The notes under the pieces: model-generated
The model's database searches: none
What the model was told of the DNA's origin: nothing
What the model saw: only the letters and a program-made list of their open reading frames with translations
From: Agarophyton chilense
Taxonomy: Eukaryota; Rhodophyta; Florideophyceae; Gracilariales; Gracilariaceae
NCBI GenBank assembly: GCA_030374765.1
Contig: JARGXX010000027.1
Span: 62,001 to 126,000, forward strand
Reading direction: 5' to 3'
Length of the DNA stretch: 64,000 nucleotides
Position numbers and translations under genes: made by a program
Part shown: one piece after another, positions 39,070 through 48,194 of the stretch
Layout of the letters: every line of letters starts with the position of its first letter
Numbering within the stretch: position 1 is the stretch's first letter

Positions 39070-39306
39070 TTACTCCTTCTTGTCGGCGGCGGAGTTGCCG
39101 GCGCCAACGATGGCGTCCTTGGTGGCGGTGGCGGCATCGCCGGTCTTGTCGGCGACGGTCTTGCCGGTGTCGACGGCGGCGTTCTTGGTGGCAGTGGCGG
39201 CGTCGGCGGTCTTAGCGGCGGCCACCTTTCCGGTGTCTACGGCAGTGTCGGCAGCCTTCTTGGCGCCATCGGCGGTCTTGTTCATGGTGGACTTAACGCA
39301 ACCCAT
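39070..39306 (-). CDS. LEA-like protein with N-myristoylation/palmitoylation motif
   Basis: 78 aa from the ATG at 39306. Starts MGCVKST: Gly 2 with Ser 6 fits the N-myristoyl transferase consensus, and Cys 3 fits adjacent palmitoylation. The rest is a Lys/Ala/Thr/Asp amphipathic repeat (KTADGAKKAADTAVDTGKVA, KTADAATATKNAAVDTGKTV, DKTGDAATATKDAIVGAG) of LEA type with an 11-residue pattern. This suggests a stress-protection helix tethered to a membrane. The upstream open frame to 39465 is not protein-like. A CACGTG lies at 39508-39513. Confidence 0.7.
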   Translation of the reverse strand: MGCVKSTMNKTADGAKKAADTAVDTGKVAAAKTADAATATKNAAVDTGKTVADKTGDAATATKDAIVGAGNSAADKKE

Positions 39307-39691
39307 CTCGCAAGCAACGTGTAGAGTACAGACGTAAACAACGGCGTGTGGTCTGGAAATGAAAAAAGGCAAGAAGAAGAGCTCGGCGCTGCGGTGACAA
39401 GATTCAAGACAAGAGCGGCTCCACGATGTAGACGCCGTGGCGACGGCGTGCGTTTTATGCGGCACAGACCAACTAACTCATTGCTTACAGCGCGCGTGCG
39501 CGCGCGCCACGTGGCGCGTGTCTTGCGCATCGTCGTGGCGCGCGCGCGCAACGGCGCGCGACGCAACGACAAGACGCGCGTGGATAATGGCGCGCAGTGT
39601 CCGTTGCGCATGGGGGCGGCGGCCCTTTGTTGTGTGCGTCCCCGACTTAATACTTTGGCAATCTGTGTTTACACTGGGGCGCGCAGCTCTC
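39307..39691. other. intergenic, GC-rich
   Basis: Promoter of the MGC LEA-like gene, including CACGTG at 39508-39513, and 3' flank of the Vma12 gene. CGCG-rich; no gene. Confidence 0.5.
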
Positions 39692-40309
39692 TCAGTCGGG
39701 GCGCGGGTCGCGGGGGCGATGGCGACGCGCCTCCGTACGCAAAGCCTCCTTGTCAATGGCGTACAAGCGCGTGACAACCAAAACGGCTTCCACGCACAAG
39801 CCGAGCACCATGGCGGCCAAGCCGCCGGCCAGACCAGCCGCGCGCGACCCCGCGCCGCGGCTAAACACAAAGTAGCCCGCCGTAAAACACGTGCCCATCG
39901 TAACCACCACGTTGGTCACAACGGCCATCTGCGCCCCAACGCGCCCCAATCGCACGCGTTCCCCCCCCGCATCGTTCCGCGGCGCCACGTCTCTCACCAT
40001 GCGCTCGTACTCGCGCGCGCGCTGCGCCTCGCGCAGTCGCAACACGCGGCGCTGCAGGGCGGCGTTCGGGGCGGACGGGGCACGTAGGACGTCGCACGCG
40101 TGTGCGTGAGTGAGAAACAGTTGAGTGTGACGCAGCAGCGCGCGGAGGGAGGGGTTGGTGGTGGTGGTGGTGGTGACGACGAGACGCGTCGCGGCGGCCA
40201 GACGGGCGTGGCTGATGGTTTGGACGCCGTCCGTGGTGTGCAGGTCAGCCTCGCGCCGCGCCGCGCGCAGCACGCTGAGGATGGCGTCGTTGGCGAGCAC
40301 GGCCACCAT
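39692..40309 (-). CDS. VMA12: V-ATPase assembly factor, Vma12/TMEM199-like
   Basis: 205 aa from the ATG at 40309; the frame extends further only to a TTG. The motif EYERMVRDVAP (about 115) followed by two adjacent membrane helices (MAVVTNVVVTMGTCFTAGYF and LAGGLAAMVLGLCVEAVLVV) is the signature of Vma12/TMEM199, an ER membrane factor that helps assemble the V0 sector of the vacuolar proton pump. The N-terminal half is soluble and Arg/Ala-rich. The gene is divergent from the serine palmitoyltransferase subunit gene. The 480 bp between them holds the CACGTG tandem array. Confidence 0.8.
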   Translation of the reverse strand: MVAVLANDAILSVLRAARREADLHTTDGVQTISHARLAAATRLVVTTTTTTNPSLRALLRHTQLFLTHAHACDVLRAPSAPNAALQRRVLRLREAQRAREYERMVRDVAPRNDAGGERVRLGRVGAQMAVVTNVVVTMGTCFTAGYFVFSRGAGSRAAGLAGGLAAMVLGLCVEAVLVVTRLYAIDKEALRTEARRHRPRDPRPD

Positions 40310-40440
40310 GCTGCTGATGCGCGCCTTGCGCTTGGTGCGCGCGCCCCCCAACTGCCCGCCCCGCTGCGTCTTGGCTTTTGCCTACCCCTTAGCCCTCTTG
40401 CTTGGCTTAGCTTACGACGTGCCGCCGCCGCATGCACGCG

Positions 40441-40687
40441 CTGGCCACGTGTGTCTCTCTGGCCACGTGCGTTGCTGAACACGTGTGTCGCTGAACACGT
40501 TCGCCGCTGGCCACGTGTGTCTCGCTGGCCACGTGCGTTGCTGAACACGTGTGTCTCTCTGGCCACGTGCGTTGCTGAACACGTGTGTCGCTGAACACGT
40601 GTGTCGCTGAACACGTGTGTCGCTGAACACGTGTGTTGCTGAACACGTGTGTCGCTGAACACGTGCGCCGCTGGCCACGTGCGTGCC
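40441..40687. repeat. 16-bp tandem array of CACGTG motifs in a bidirectional promoter
   Basis: About 15 units, most exactly 16 bp and a few 18 bp. There are two unit types, CTGAACACGTGTGTCG and CTGGCCACGTGCGTTG. Fourteen units keep CACGTG; one has CACGTT (about 40496-40501). No unique spacers occur, so it is a minisatellite and not a CRISPR array. It lies between divergent Vma12 and SPT-subunit genes, from about 130 bp upstream of the first to 105 bp upstream of the second. A dense array of bHLH/bZIP core sites suggests regulation, but this is inference. Confidence 0.9.
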
Positions 40688-40791
40688 GCGCCCCAAAAGT
40701 GCCCATACGCGTCAGCCCATGTGACGAGGCGGAGGCGGAGGCGGAGGTGGAGGCGGCGGCGGCGCCGTTCTTCGCCATCGGCATCATTGCA

Positions 40792-41162
40792 ATGTCGGCA
40801 CCGGCAGCCTCGGCGCGCCAAGACACGGCGCGCACCGCTCAACCCGCCCCGCCATCGAAGCGCTCCCTCGTGCAGTCCATCAACCTATGGTAAGTAGCCG
40901 CCATGCACACCACAAAGCGCACGCCCAACAGGCGCACGTCAACAAACGCGCCCAGAATCTTACATGTGTGCTTTGTGCCCTCTTCTTCTGTTCGCGCAGC
41001 ATCTATCGCTACAACCTTAGCACCGCCCTGTACATGCTCCAACCGTGGGAGCGCGCTCTCTTTAACACTATTGTTATCGCCATTGTTGCCTACATTGCGT
41101 ACGGTCTGTACAACGCAGCCCTTCACCCCTTGTTCGAACGGCTTGCAATTTCCTACATGTAA
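40792..41162 (+). CDS. SPTSS: serine palmitoyltransferase small subunit, two exons
   Basis: Exons 40792-40889 and 41000-41162 (86 aa); the 110-bp intron has donor GTAAGT and acceptor CGCAG. Exon 2 encodes IYRYNLSTALYMLQPWERAL and a membrane helix (FNTIVIAIVAYIAYGLY), a direct match in pattern to the animal small subunits SPTSSA/B (YLLVTALYMLEPWER). These activate serine palmitoyltransferase in the ER, the first step of sphingolipid synthesis. Exon 1 encodes a Ser/Pro/Ala-rich N-terminus longer than in animals. The start at 40792 is the last ATG before the intron; earlier in-frame ATGs were not seen nearby. Confidence 0.88.
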
Positions 41163-41716
41163 ACACTGTAAAAGCTCTTTACTACATACATACACTTGTC
41201 AAAAATCTCACCCTCCCGTTGTAAGTACGCTTGTTAATTTACAAAAAGTTTCGCACCACCTGCCAGTCGTCAAAAGCCAAAAGCTATCTTATTGCCCACG
41301 GAGCACAAGTTCCAAGCTCCCCGTCCATGTGCGCAACACATCCATGCATCACCCACGCTCTCCATCCTCTTCCGCCATTCTTTCGAACAAACCCATTGCC
41401 ATCATCTTATTTCAGTTCTCAACTCCCAACAAAAACCATCCATCCTGAAAAAAAATCAAGTCTCATGCCATGCGCCCAAAACCTTTGTCCGGCTCTGGCT
41501 CATAAATAATACCCCACTTCCATATCCTCGCGGTAGCCCCCCCGTCTTCATCCACGCCACACTTCAGCAGTGCGCCACCAGCAACCACCTGCATTCTCAT
41601 CACAAAAACCTGCGTCCTACCAGCCATCACCACCAACCCCTTGTTCAGAGCTCCACATCTACAGCTGGTGGATAACTCATCACCCGTCCAATTCGATCAA
41701 AACACTTCTCCAGCCC
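41163..41716. other. convergent spacer, AC-rich
   Basis: About 550 bp between the SPT subunit and PCF11 stops. Strongly A/C-rich on the plus strand, giving long meaningless open frames. Presumably two 3' untranslated regions. Confidence 0.5.
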
Positions 41717-44266
41717 TCAGCTGTTTGGTTGTGCAGCGCATTCCTTTTGCCGCTTCAACTGAGGCTCAGCAACTTCATCATTAGCCAGCTGGGGCGGTGC
41801 TGCCACCATAAAGCTACTCATGTCCACATTACCAACGCTACGCACACCCCCGTCCAACTCACTTCTCCTTCGCTTTTGACTACAAGCTGCCGAACCTGAA
41901 ACAACCGCTGACTCGTCCTTTCTTGCCGGTTCCAAGTGCATAACCTGTATCCCAGTTGTCGCCGCCAGCCATTTCGGTACTTTGGAGATGATCACCTTGC
42001 TCTTCATGTCTTGCCCGCCTACAGTGCCGGACATAGTTTCAGCACAAGTAGAATTCATCCCCATCACGGGAACAATGCGCTTGTCCGATACGTCACCGCA
42101 AACATTCACCACCGGTTCTTGTTTCTGCGGCAGAACAAACGCCGCCGCTTGAGCGTAGTTGACGACGCCCTCATTGTCCGTACCAAGAATACTCGGTTCA
42201 GGTTTCGCAATGCTTATCGGAGCAACCACAGCGCTGTGAAGAATTCGTTGCGGTTCTTCTTTCGCAATCGGCGAGATCGCTGCTGCTTGGACAGTCGTTG
42301 CCGACGGCTCCTCCGCGCTTTGGGAGCTAGTGTTGGTTTGGATATCCTCTGCCTTGCTGCTCGCACTCGTTGGTGCAGTACTCGAAATCTCATTCTCTGT
42401 CTTCGACATTTCATCCCCCGGCTGTTCATGAGTGGATACGTCGGCCGGCTCGTCGTCAGCCAGAGCTGCATATTGCATACACTTTACGTGATACAGTTCA
42501 TCGTCGTCGGTTTTCGTGCAGTCACGCAACATCCAAGCGTGCTTGTCGTCATCCCAAAACGTTTCAAACGCCTCGTGGCAAGCGACGCAAATGTCATTAT
42601 CAGACTTGGATTCAACAACAGACACGGTTCTATCGTCGTTTTCGTCTGCTACATTTTTCTTATTTACAGAAGGGTTCGTTGGTTTAGCATTGGGGTCAAC
42701 TTTGCCCAAGAACACATCCAGTGTGTCAAACCAACCTCGAGATTGACCACCCACAACCACCTGCTCCTTCGTTCCCCGCTTGCGACGATTTTGTCGGAAA
42801 AGCCAGTCGAGATGTTCTCGCAGCGCCTCCTTGGTGGCAAATCTCATGCCATCGCTCTTGGAAAGGAACGGTAAATCGGTGTACAGCGATCGAACGCCCG
42901 CGTGATGAGACATGCCTTTCAAATCGGAAAAAGTTAGCACGGGGGTGGAGGAGGCAGCCGCCGGATAAGACGGTGCGACGGAATCTGGGAGTCGCCTGGG
43001 CACCCCCGACGGTCGAGGCACAGCGACTGGGGAAGGAAGGATACCAGCGCTGGCGGAAGGAAGAGGGCGAGACGATTGCGCTACAGACTGCACTGTGTGG
43101 AGCAGCCCTTGGGGCATTGCGCGAAGCAAATTGGATAGGACAGCGGATACGTGCGGAACAGGGGCTTGGGAGGAAGGAAGAGGCGCAGAAGGGGGTGGGT
43201 TGGCATGGGGAGGCTTGGAGACAGGCGCAGCGCGGTGGCGAGGGGCAGCGGAGATTTCGCGTAGCTGTTGCTGGTAGCGCATTAACGCGTTTCGCTGGAG
43301 ATGGGTGGAAGGGGACTTGAGCTGGGAGGTAATCATCCTGTTGAGAGTAAACAACTGATGGTTTGATGGAAGATTTCCCATGCTAGCATTTCTAATTACC
43401 TGTGACATCATGCGTTCCAACTCAACAAATTCCGGGGGCGGCGGCGGCATGACGGCGGGTGCGGGTGCGGGTGCGGGTGCAGGTGCAGGTGCTGGTGCTG
43501 GTGCTGGTGCGGACGCGGGTGGTGCTGGACGCAAAGTAGAGCGCAGCGGCAAAGCCTTTGTTCCTCCAAGAGGCAACTGGGAGGGCACGACAGCGGGCGG
43601 GCGAATCGGTTGAGAGCGCAGCGCTGCTATCGGCTGCTGCGGACGTGAATCGGCGGGGCGACGCGACATGTGAACGCGCGGTTGCTGGGGGAAATACGGC
43701 GGCGGTTGCTGCGCCGGCATGCGTACAGCAGGCGCATGGGGCGCATGGGGCGCATGAAGCTGTCCGTAAGGAACAGCATCGACCTGATCGGCGCGAGCTG
43801 TCATGGCGTTGACAAGCTCAAAGCCATAGATGTCCGGCCAGGTGCCCAGCATTCTGCGCAGCGACATTCTTGTGGTTGGCGGGGCGACGGAGTAGGCGTT
43901 GGTGAAGGTGTGAAAGAGATTCTCTGCAAAACGCGAGAGATACCTTCTACCTACGTTCTTGACGATGGAGTCCATGAGATAAAGGAATGGAAGCTTCATG
44001 GATGGGGAGGCGTTGAAAATGCGCTGCTCGATGACGGAGCTGATGGCATCGGCAGCGGGGATGTTTTCTGCAGCAATGGTGGTGAGTTGGTTGATAACCT
44101 GCTTGGAATTCCAAGTAAGGTCATTGAGGAAGGCGTCGTACTCGATGGCGGCGGCCTGCAGTGGGGGGGGAATGGAGGAGAGATCGAGAGGTGGGGCTTG
44201 GGGGACGGGACGGGCGGCGGGCGGCTGTGGCGGTGCGTTGGTGACGAAATTCGATTGGTGGAACAT
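41717..44266 (-). CDS. PCF11: PCF11-like pre-mRNA cleavage/polyadenylation factor
   Basis: 849 aa. The N-terminal CID (about 35-165; DLTWNSKQVINQLTTIAAEN, FLYLMDSIVKNVGRRY, LRRMLGTWPD) binds the RNA polymerase II C-terminal repeat. The middle is Pro/Ala-rich with an (AP)n run (about 250-272). The C-terminal region has LYTDLPFLSKSDGMRF...LREHLDWLFRQNRRKRG, then SRGWFDTLD and a CVAC...C...YHVKC zinc motif, as in Pcf11 of other eukaryotes. The first zinc finger is degenerate: both cysteines that normally precede the G-x-R-F segment are Ser here, and one of the two His is Leu. The second is intact. A disordered acidic tail ends with basic nuclear-signal-like patches. Part of cleavage factor II, coupling transcription termination to 3' processing. 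Confidence 0.88.
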   Translation of the reverse strand: MFHQSNFVTNAPPQPPAARPVPQAPPLDLSSIPPPLQAAAIEYDAFLNDLTWNSKQVINQLTTIAAENIPAADAISSVIEQRIFNASPSMKLPFLYLMDSIVKNVGRRYLSRFAENLFHTFTNAYSVAPPTTRMSLRRMLGTWPDIYGFELVNAMTARADQVDAVPYGQLHAPHAPHAPAVRMPAQQPPPYFPQQPRVHMSRRPADSRPQQPIAALRSQPIRPPAVVPSQLPLGGTKALPLRSTLRPAPPASAPAPAPAPAPAPAPAPAPAVMPPPPPEFVELERMMSQVIRNASMGNLPSNHQLFTLNRMITSQLKSPSTHLQRNALMRYQQQLREISAAPRHRAAPVSKPPHANPPPSAPLPSSQAPVPHVSAVLSNLLRAMPQGLLHTVQSVAQSSRPLPSASAGILPSPVAVPRPSGVPRRLPDSVAPSYPAAASSTPVLTFSDLKGMSHHAGVRSLYTDLPFLSKSDGMRFATKEALREHLDWLFRQNRRKRGTKEQVVVGGQSRGWFDTLDVFLGKVDPNAKPTNPSVNKKNVADENDDRTVSVVESKSDNDICVACHEAFETFWDDDKHAWMLRDCTKTDDDELYHVKCMQYAALADDEPADVSTHEQPGDEMSKTENEISSTAPTSASSKAEDIQTNTSSQSAEEPSATTVQAAAISPIAKEEPQRILHSAVVAPISIAKPEPSILGTDNEGVVNYAQAAAFVLPQKQEPVVNVCGDVSDKRIVPVMGMNSTCAETMSGTVGGQDMKSKVIISKVPKWLAATTGIQVMHLEPARKDESAVVSGSAACSQKRRRSELDGGVRSVGNVDMSSFMVAAPPQLANDEVAEPQLKRQKECAAQPNS
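43455..43515 (-). repeat. 6-bp coding repeat, Ala-Pro run in PCF11
   Basis: About ten GGTGCG/GGTGCT/GGTGCA units encoding an alternating Ala-Pro stretch on the minus strand. Confidence 0.8.
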
Positions 44267-44288
44267 GATGGGAACAAGGGAGCAGTCG

Positions 44289-44324
44289 GGGCGAGGGCGA
44301 GGGCGAGGGCGAGGGCGAGGGCGA
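44289..44324. repeat. GGGCGA hexamer repeat x6 in the PCF11 5' leader
   Basis: Six exact GGGCGA units starting 22 bp upstream of the PCF11 start codon (TCGCCC on the sense strand). Confidence 0.85.
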
Positions 44325-46345
44325 GGAAGGAATGTGGAGGGAGAGGAGTGTGGTACGCAGTGTAATCAACAAGTCAGCGAAGGCGCATGCGACGGGGTGT
44401 GGCAGGAGACGGGCAAGCCGCATGGGGGACAGAGAGATGGGACGCGTCGCGCTTTTGAAGCAGAAATGCACGCCCCTGTACAAACAGACTGTCCTTTTGG
44501 CACGCAATCATCAAGCCACTCAGCAAAATTGCAACGACTTCCACCACAAAAAAAAAAATTTCCCTTTTCGCAATGTTTTGGAGAGTCAGTCCCAAACGTA
44601 CTTGCATTTCACGCAGCTTGCAGCAGCTTAGCGCCCGTTGTGGTCTTCGCTTTCCACCATGGCCTTCCAACCTTCGACAGCAGTTTTCGTCCGGAATCCG
44701 ACTCATCACACCCCCAGCCGATGCCCGGCTCGCGCTTACTCTCTTCCTCGGGTGCCCGCGCGCGCGACGCAGCACCGAGAACGTGCAGTTGCTGGGCGAT
44801 CGTCGGCCTGCCTCACGAATCTCACACTTCAAATACATACTGTACTGCTTGTTTCTGCCATGTCTTCTTTCCGTGTCTACACGAGCAAATATGGTCTCCC
44901 TCAACCCAAGTCTACCACGTCTTCTTGTCGCACGATTTTCTAGTTCCCCCCCACCCACACTCTACTCTGCAAACGCATCATAAATATTCTTCACTTGCAG
45001 ACTATCGATACTGAAACACAACTGTACCAAACGCTATTATTAGAGCCTTCAGTAACCGCTCGTGAGCCAGATCAACCAGCACGATCAGTGACCCAACTGC
45101 CAGACATGCCCAACCATCAAGTACCACTTGCGTTGTCATGGATACTTGACCAATTGTTATGCTCTTGGCAACAGGCCATGTGCTACCCGCACGTTTACGC
45201 GAGCACCGTATCTCACACGCTGCTCCGATAATAATCATCGTTTACAGCACAAATTGTAACGCTTATTCCCTTTTCAATCCAGCACTGCTCACGAGCATAC
45301 CTTCCAAAAATATGACAGCCAAGCTTATCAGACATGACATATGACTTTCCCATGTCACACGACTCAGAAATCCTCTCGCAAGTTTATGACATGTTGCGGT
45401 TACCTTCTTCACAGCCCTAAGGTTACCAATACCCTATTTTGCTCTCCACTGTGTCACTGCGAAACAACGCCAACAACGAGAGCCATTTCAGCTGCACATA
45501 CCACAGTGACACTGACCCTGTGTCTACCGACAAAGCGCAGAGAATCAACGTCTTGCTACAGCATCCAAGGGGTCCAAAAATCTCACACAGCAAATGTGCG
45601 TCTTTCTTACATTATCTGATGAAAAGTAAAACTTCAGAATGAGGTATTCTGCCACCACCATCCATTGCGGTGCATTGGCAGGATCATCCGAAACAAGAAC
45701 AACCTGATGAAAACGTACAGGTCATCGATCTACTTCCAAAGTACTCTTCCGGACACGTACTTTACCACTTTTGCGTCCTGTTGCAACAAATCGAGTAGCG
45801 GCGCGAGTGCGCCATGCGAACAACGATAAATTATGAACGTTGTGTTCTGAAACGCTTCTTGACAAACCCGCCATGACAGAGTAAAGTCTCGGTGCCATAA
45901 GATCGATACAGACAATGTCGCATGTATGATTTGACTGTATTCCAAAAAGACAAATCCGTCGGGGATCGAGCTCAATGTGCCAGAAAGACATCTAGAAGCA
46001 AAATGGAATTGGATCGACAATATGTACAGAGTATCCTGCACGAGCATGCATTGTCCACAGCTGATGGAGTGCAACGATTATCGCTCCAGCACTTCAAGCT
46101 CTTTCACTGATTTTTTGCTGTAGAAGCTATTGCAGCATGTGAATGTAGAGTACAAACTTCTCACAAGAGTACATATCACGAGCGTTTTGCGTTCTGCATA
46201 GCTTAAATCATACAAAGTATTTCTTTGTTCTTTGAAACATGTTAACTTTACAAATATACAAATACTACATTGCGTACCCTGTTTCTGCTCTCCCTTCAAC
46301 TCCCCCCTTCTCCACCCCGGCAACAGCACGTCGGCAACAGCACCA
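44325..46345. other. gene-free stretch
   Basis: About 2 kb, no gene recognised. The left part is the PCF11 promoter; around 44550-44990 the DNA is pyrimidine-rich. The right end is the 3' flank of a C2H2 gene. Confidence 0.5.
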
Positions 46346-47965
46346 TCAATGTCTGTCTTGCTCCCTTTCCCGTTCTCTAACATGCGTCATCTGATGCACA
46401 GTCAAATTGCTCGCAGTATTGAACTTTCTTGTGCATGAATTGCATGGGAAAGGTCGAAGGGCCAAGTGCACTGAGTTGATGTGTCGGGATATGTTCCCTC
46501 TCCACTTCGACACGTAGTCACAAGTAGGGCACTTGTGCATCTTGGGCTTTGATGATTGTGCCCCCGCCCTACTACGTCTTCCACTTCGCTTTCTTATCCC
46601 ACCCTGTACTGGTATCCCGGCAGGCACTGAGTGAATCCGCATCGTGTGGATGGATCGAGCTCTATCCGACGAAAAAGAGGCAGGGCAATGATGGCATATG
46701 AAGGGCTCTGGTACGTTTTTGTGCACCGTCTTTAGATGCCGCTTCATATTTCCCTCATTCCGCACTTCGATGGAGCAGATTGGACATCGAACCTTCTCCG
46801 TCTGCTGCACTCTATGAGCCCGGGATGCATGTCTCCGCCACGAAGCAACATTTCCAAATTCCTCATCGCATTGGCTGCACCGAATATGGCCATCACTGTA
46901 TCGATACGCCCTGGCCGTGACTTGGGATAAGAAGGCTTCTGACAAACCTTCACCACCCGGGGAGTTTGGTGTGACGTACTGCCCTGGTTCCCCTTCACTA
47001 AGATCGTCCAATGGCACTGCAGCAGAAACTTGAGGTGCATGACCATCGTGGTGGTAATCAGCCTTCGCCGTCGGGTATCTATGGGCTCTGAGCTCGCGAC
47101 CTGTAGCAGCGAGAGTGATCGGTGGTAACCTTTGACTATGGAAGCCGTAATTTCCATTCCGAGCGAGGTCATGTTGTTGGTCATCACATTGAGGAGCGCC
47201 GGGACCGACTGAGACGGAACCATTTCTCACCGACCTGTATGCGGGATCCACTTCTGTCTGATTTGCGGAAGAATATCGATGGTGGTTGGGGTTGTAAGCT
47301 GGTGTCCGTGAGTCTGCTTGGGGCATATGCGTTCTCTCATAGCGCGGAGCTATGCTTGGTTCCATCAGCGGCAGCGAAGGCGCAGCACGCTCTGCGTAGT
47401 AAACATTTGTAGGCGCCCTATAGTTCTGAGGCGGGTTGGAATTGCCTGTGTGCCCAGGATTATGCGCTTGGTATTGATAGGCGCTCGGATACCGATGGGA
47501 GTAGTAGCCATGACCGGGGCACGAAACCGGTGTGTTTTCAGCATATTCGACGGCGTACCCGTTAGCTGAAACAGACGGATGAGCTTTCTGCATTGTATGC
47601 CAGTGATCCTGATTCGATTGAGGCAGGGAGGCACCGGGGCCAGAATAGTTCGGAATGGTATTGCTTGCCGTTGGCTCTGCATAAGTCTCTGAGACAATGT
47701 TCCGCACAGAAGGAATCCATCCCCGATCCTGTACCGGCGAGTAGCGTGGCTCTGTTAAGTCTTCTCGTGTTGATACTCGATGCATCAACGGTTCTTGTGG
47801 CGCAAAACTCGGTTGAGGTAAGGTTTGTTGGACATTATGAGAGTGAAGAGACGGACGCGGGTAGGGAGGAGCGTTCGGGACTCCGGAAGATACGGCGGTC
47901 GGAGGGGTGGATGTCAGTGTCGCTAACGGCACCATGGACTTGATCATATTCATGTCAGAGTTCAT
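46346..47965 (-). CDS. five-finger C2H2 zinc-finger protein, paralogue 1
   Basis: 539 aa. Residues 1-345 are disordered, rich in Pro, Ser, Tyr and His. Five C2H2 fingers follow: IRCSQCDEEF, VRCPICSIEV, FICHHCPASF, then a long basic linker (RKRSGRRSRAG), HKCPTCDYVS and FPCNSCTRKF. The block LSEAFLSQVTARAY just before finger 1, the fingers and the basic linker are shared with the gene at 50758, which lies on the same strand 2.8 kb upstream. Probable nuclear DNA-binding regulator. The N-terminal region, with aromatic and Gln/Pro-rich segments, could be an activation domain. Confidence 0.88.
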   Translation of the reverse strand: MNSDMNMIKSMVPLATLTSTPPTAVSSGVPNAPPYPRPSLHSHNVQQTLPQPSFAPQEPLMHRVSTREDLTEPRYSPVQDRGWIPSVRNIVSETYAEPTASNTIPNYSGPGASLPQSNQDHWHTMQKAHPSVSANGYAVEYAENTPVSCPGHGYYSHRYPSAYQYQAHNPGHTGNSNPPQNYRAPTNVYYAERAAPSLPLMEPSIAPRYERTHMPQADSRTPAYNPNHHRYSSANQTEVDPAYRSVRNGSVSVGPGAPQCDDQQHDLARNGNYGFHSQRLPPITLAATGRELRAHRYPTAKADYHHDGHAPQVSAAVPLDDLSEGEPGQYVTPNSPGGEGLSEAFLSQVTARAYRYSDGHIRCSQCDEEFGNVASWRRHASRAHRVQQTEKVRCPICSIEVRNEGNMKRHLKTVHKNVPEPFICHHCPASFSSDRARSIHTMRIHSVPAGIPVQGGIRKRSGRRSRAGAQSSKPKMHKCPTCDYVSKWRGNISRHINSVHLALRPFPCNSCTRKFNTASNLTVHQMTHVREREREQDRH

Positions 47966-48148
47966 TTCGATGATACGTCGGGTATGATGAGCGATGTTAA
48001 AGATAGAGTTATGTGAATAGGACTAGTGATGAGAATGATGATAGGAGAGAGGAAAGAAAAAGATGATGAAGCACGAGTGAAAACTAGACAATCAAAGAAC
48101 AAGGACTGCACACTTGCATGATCTATTTGATGTACGATTGATGATAAG

Positions 48149-48194
48149 AAAGAGAGAGCGAGAGAGAGATAGATAGAGAGAGAGAGAGAGAGAT
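48149..48194. repeat. GA/GATA microsatellite
   Basis: GAGA runs interrupted by GATAGATA, about 185-230 bp upstream of the zinc-finger start codon. Confidence 0.85.

Noticed and set aside
40441-40687. CRISPR-like array
   Set aside because: Units are contiguous without unique spacers, and the locus is eukaryotic; it is a minisatellite.
39994-40842. 282-codon minus-strand open frame through the CACGTG array
   Set aside because: The repeated HTCSATHVFSDTRVQ-like peptide is only the translation of the 16-bp DNA repeat, and the frame overlaps Vma12 out of phase.
41936-42874. 312-codon plus-strand open frame
   Set aside because: It lies antisense inside PCF11, has no motifs and unusual composition, and the minus strand has clear CID and zinc motifs.
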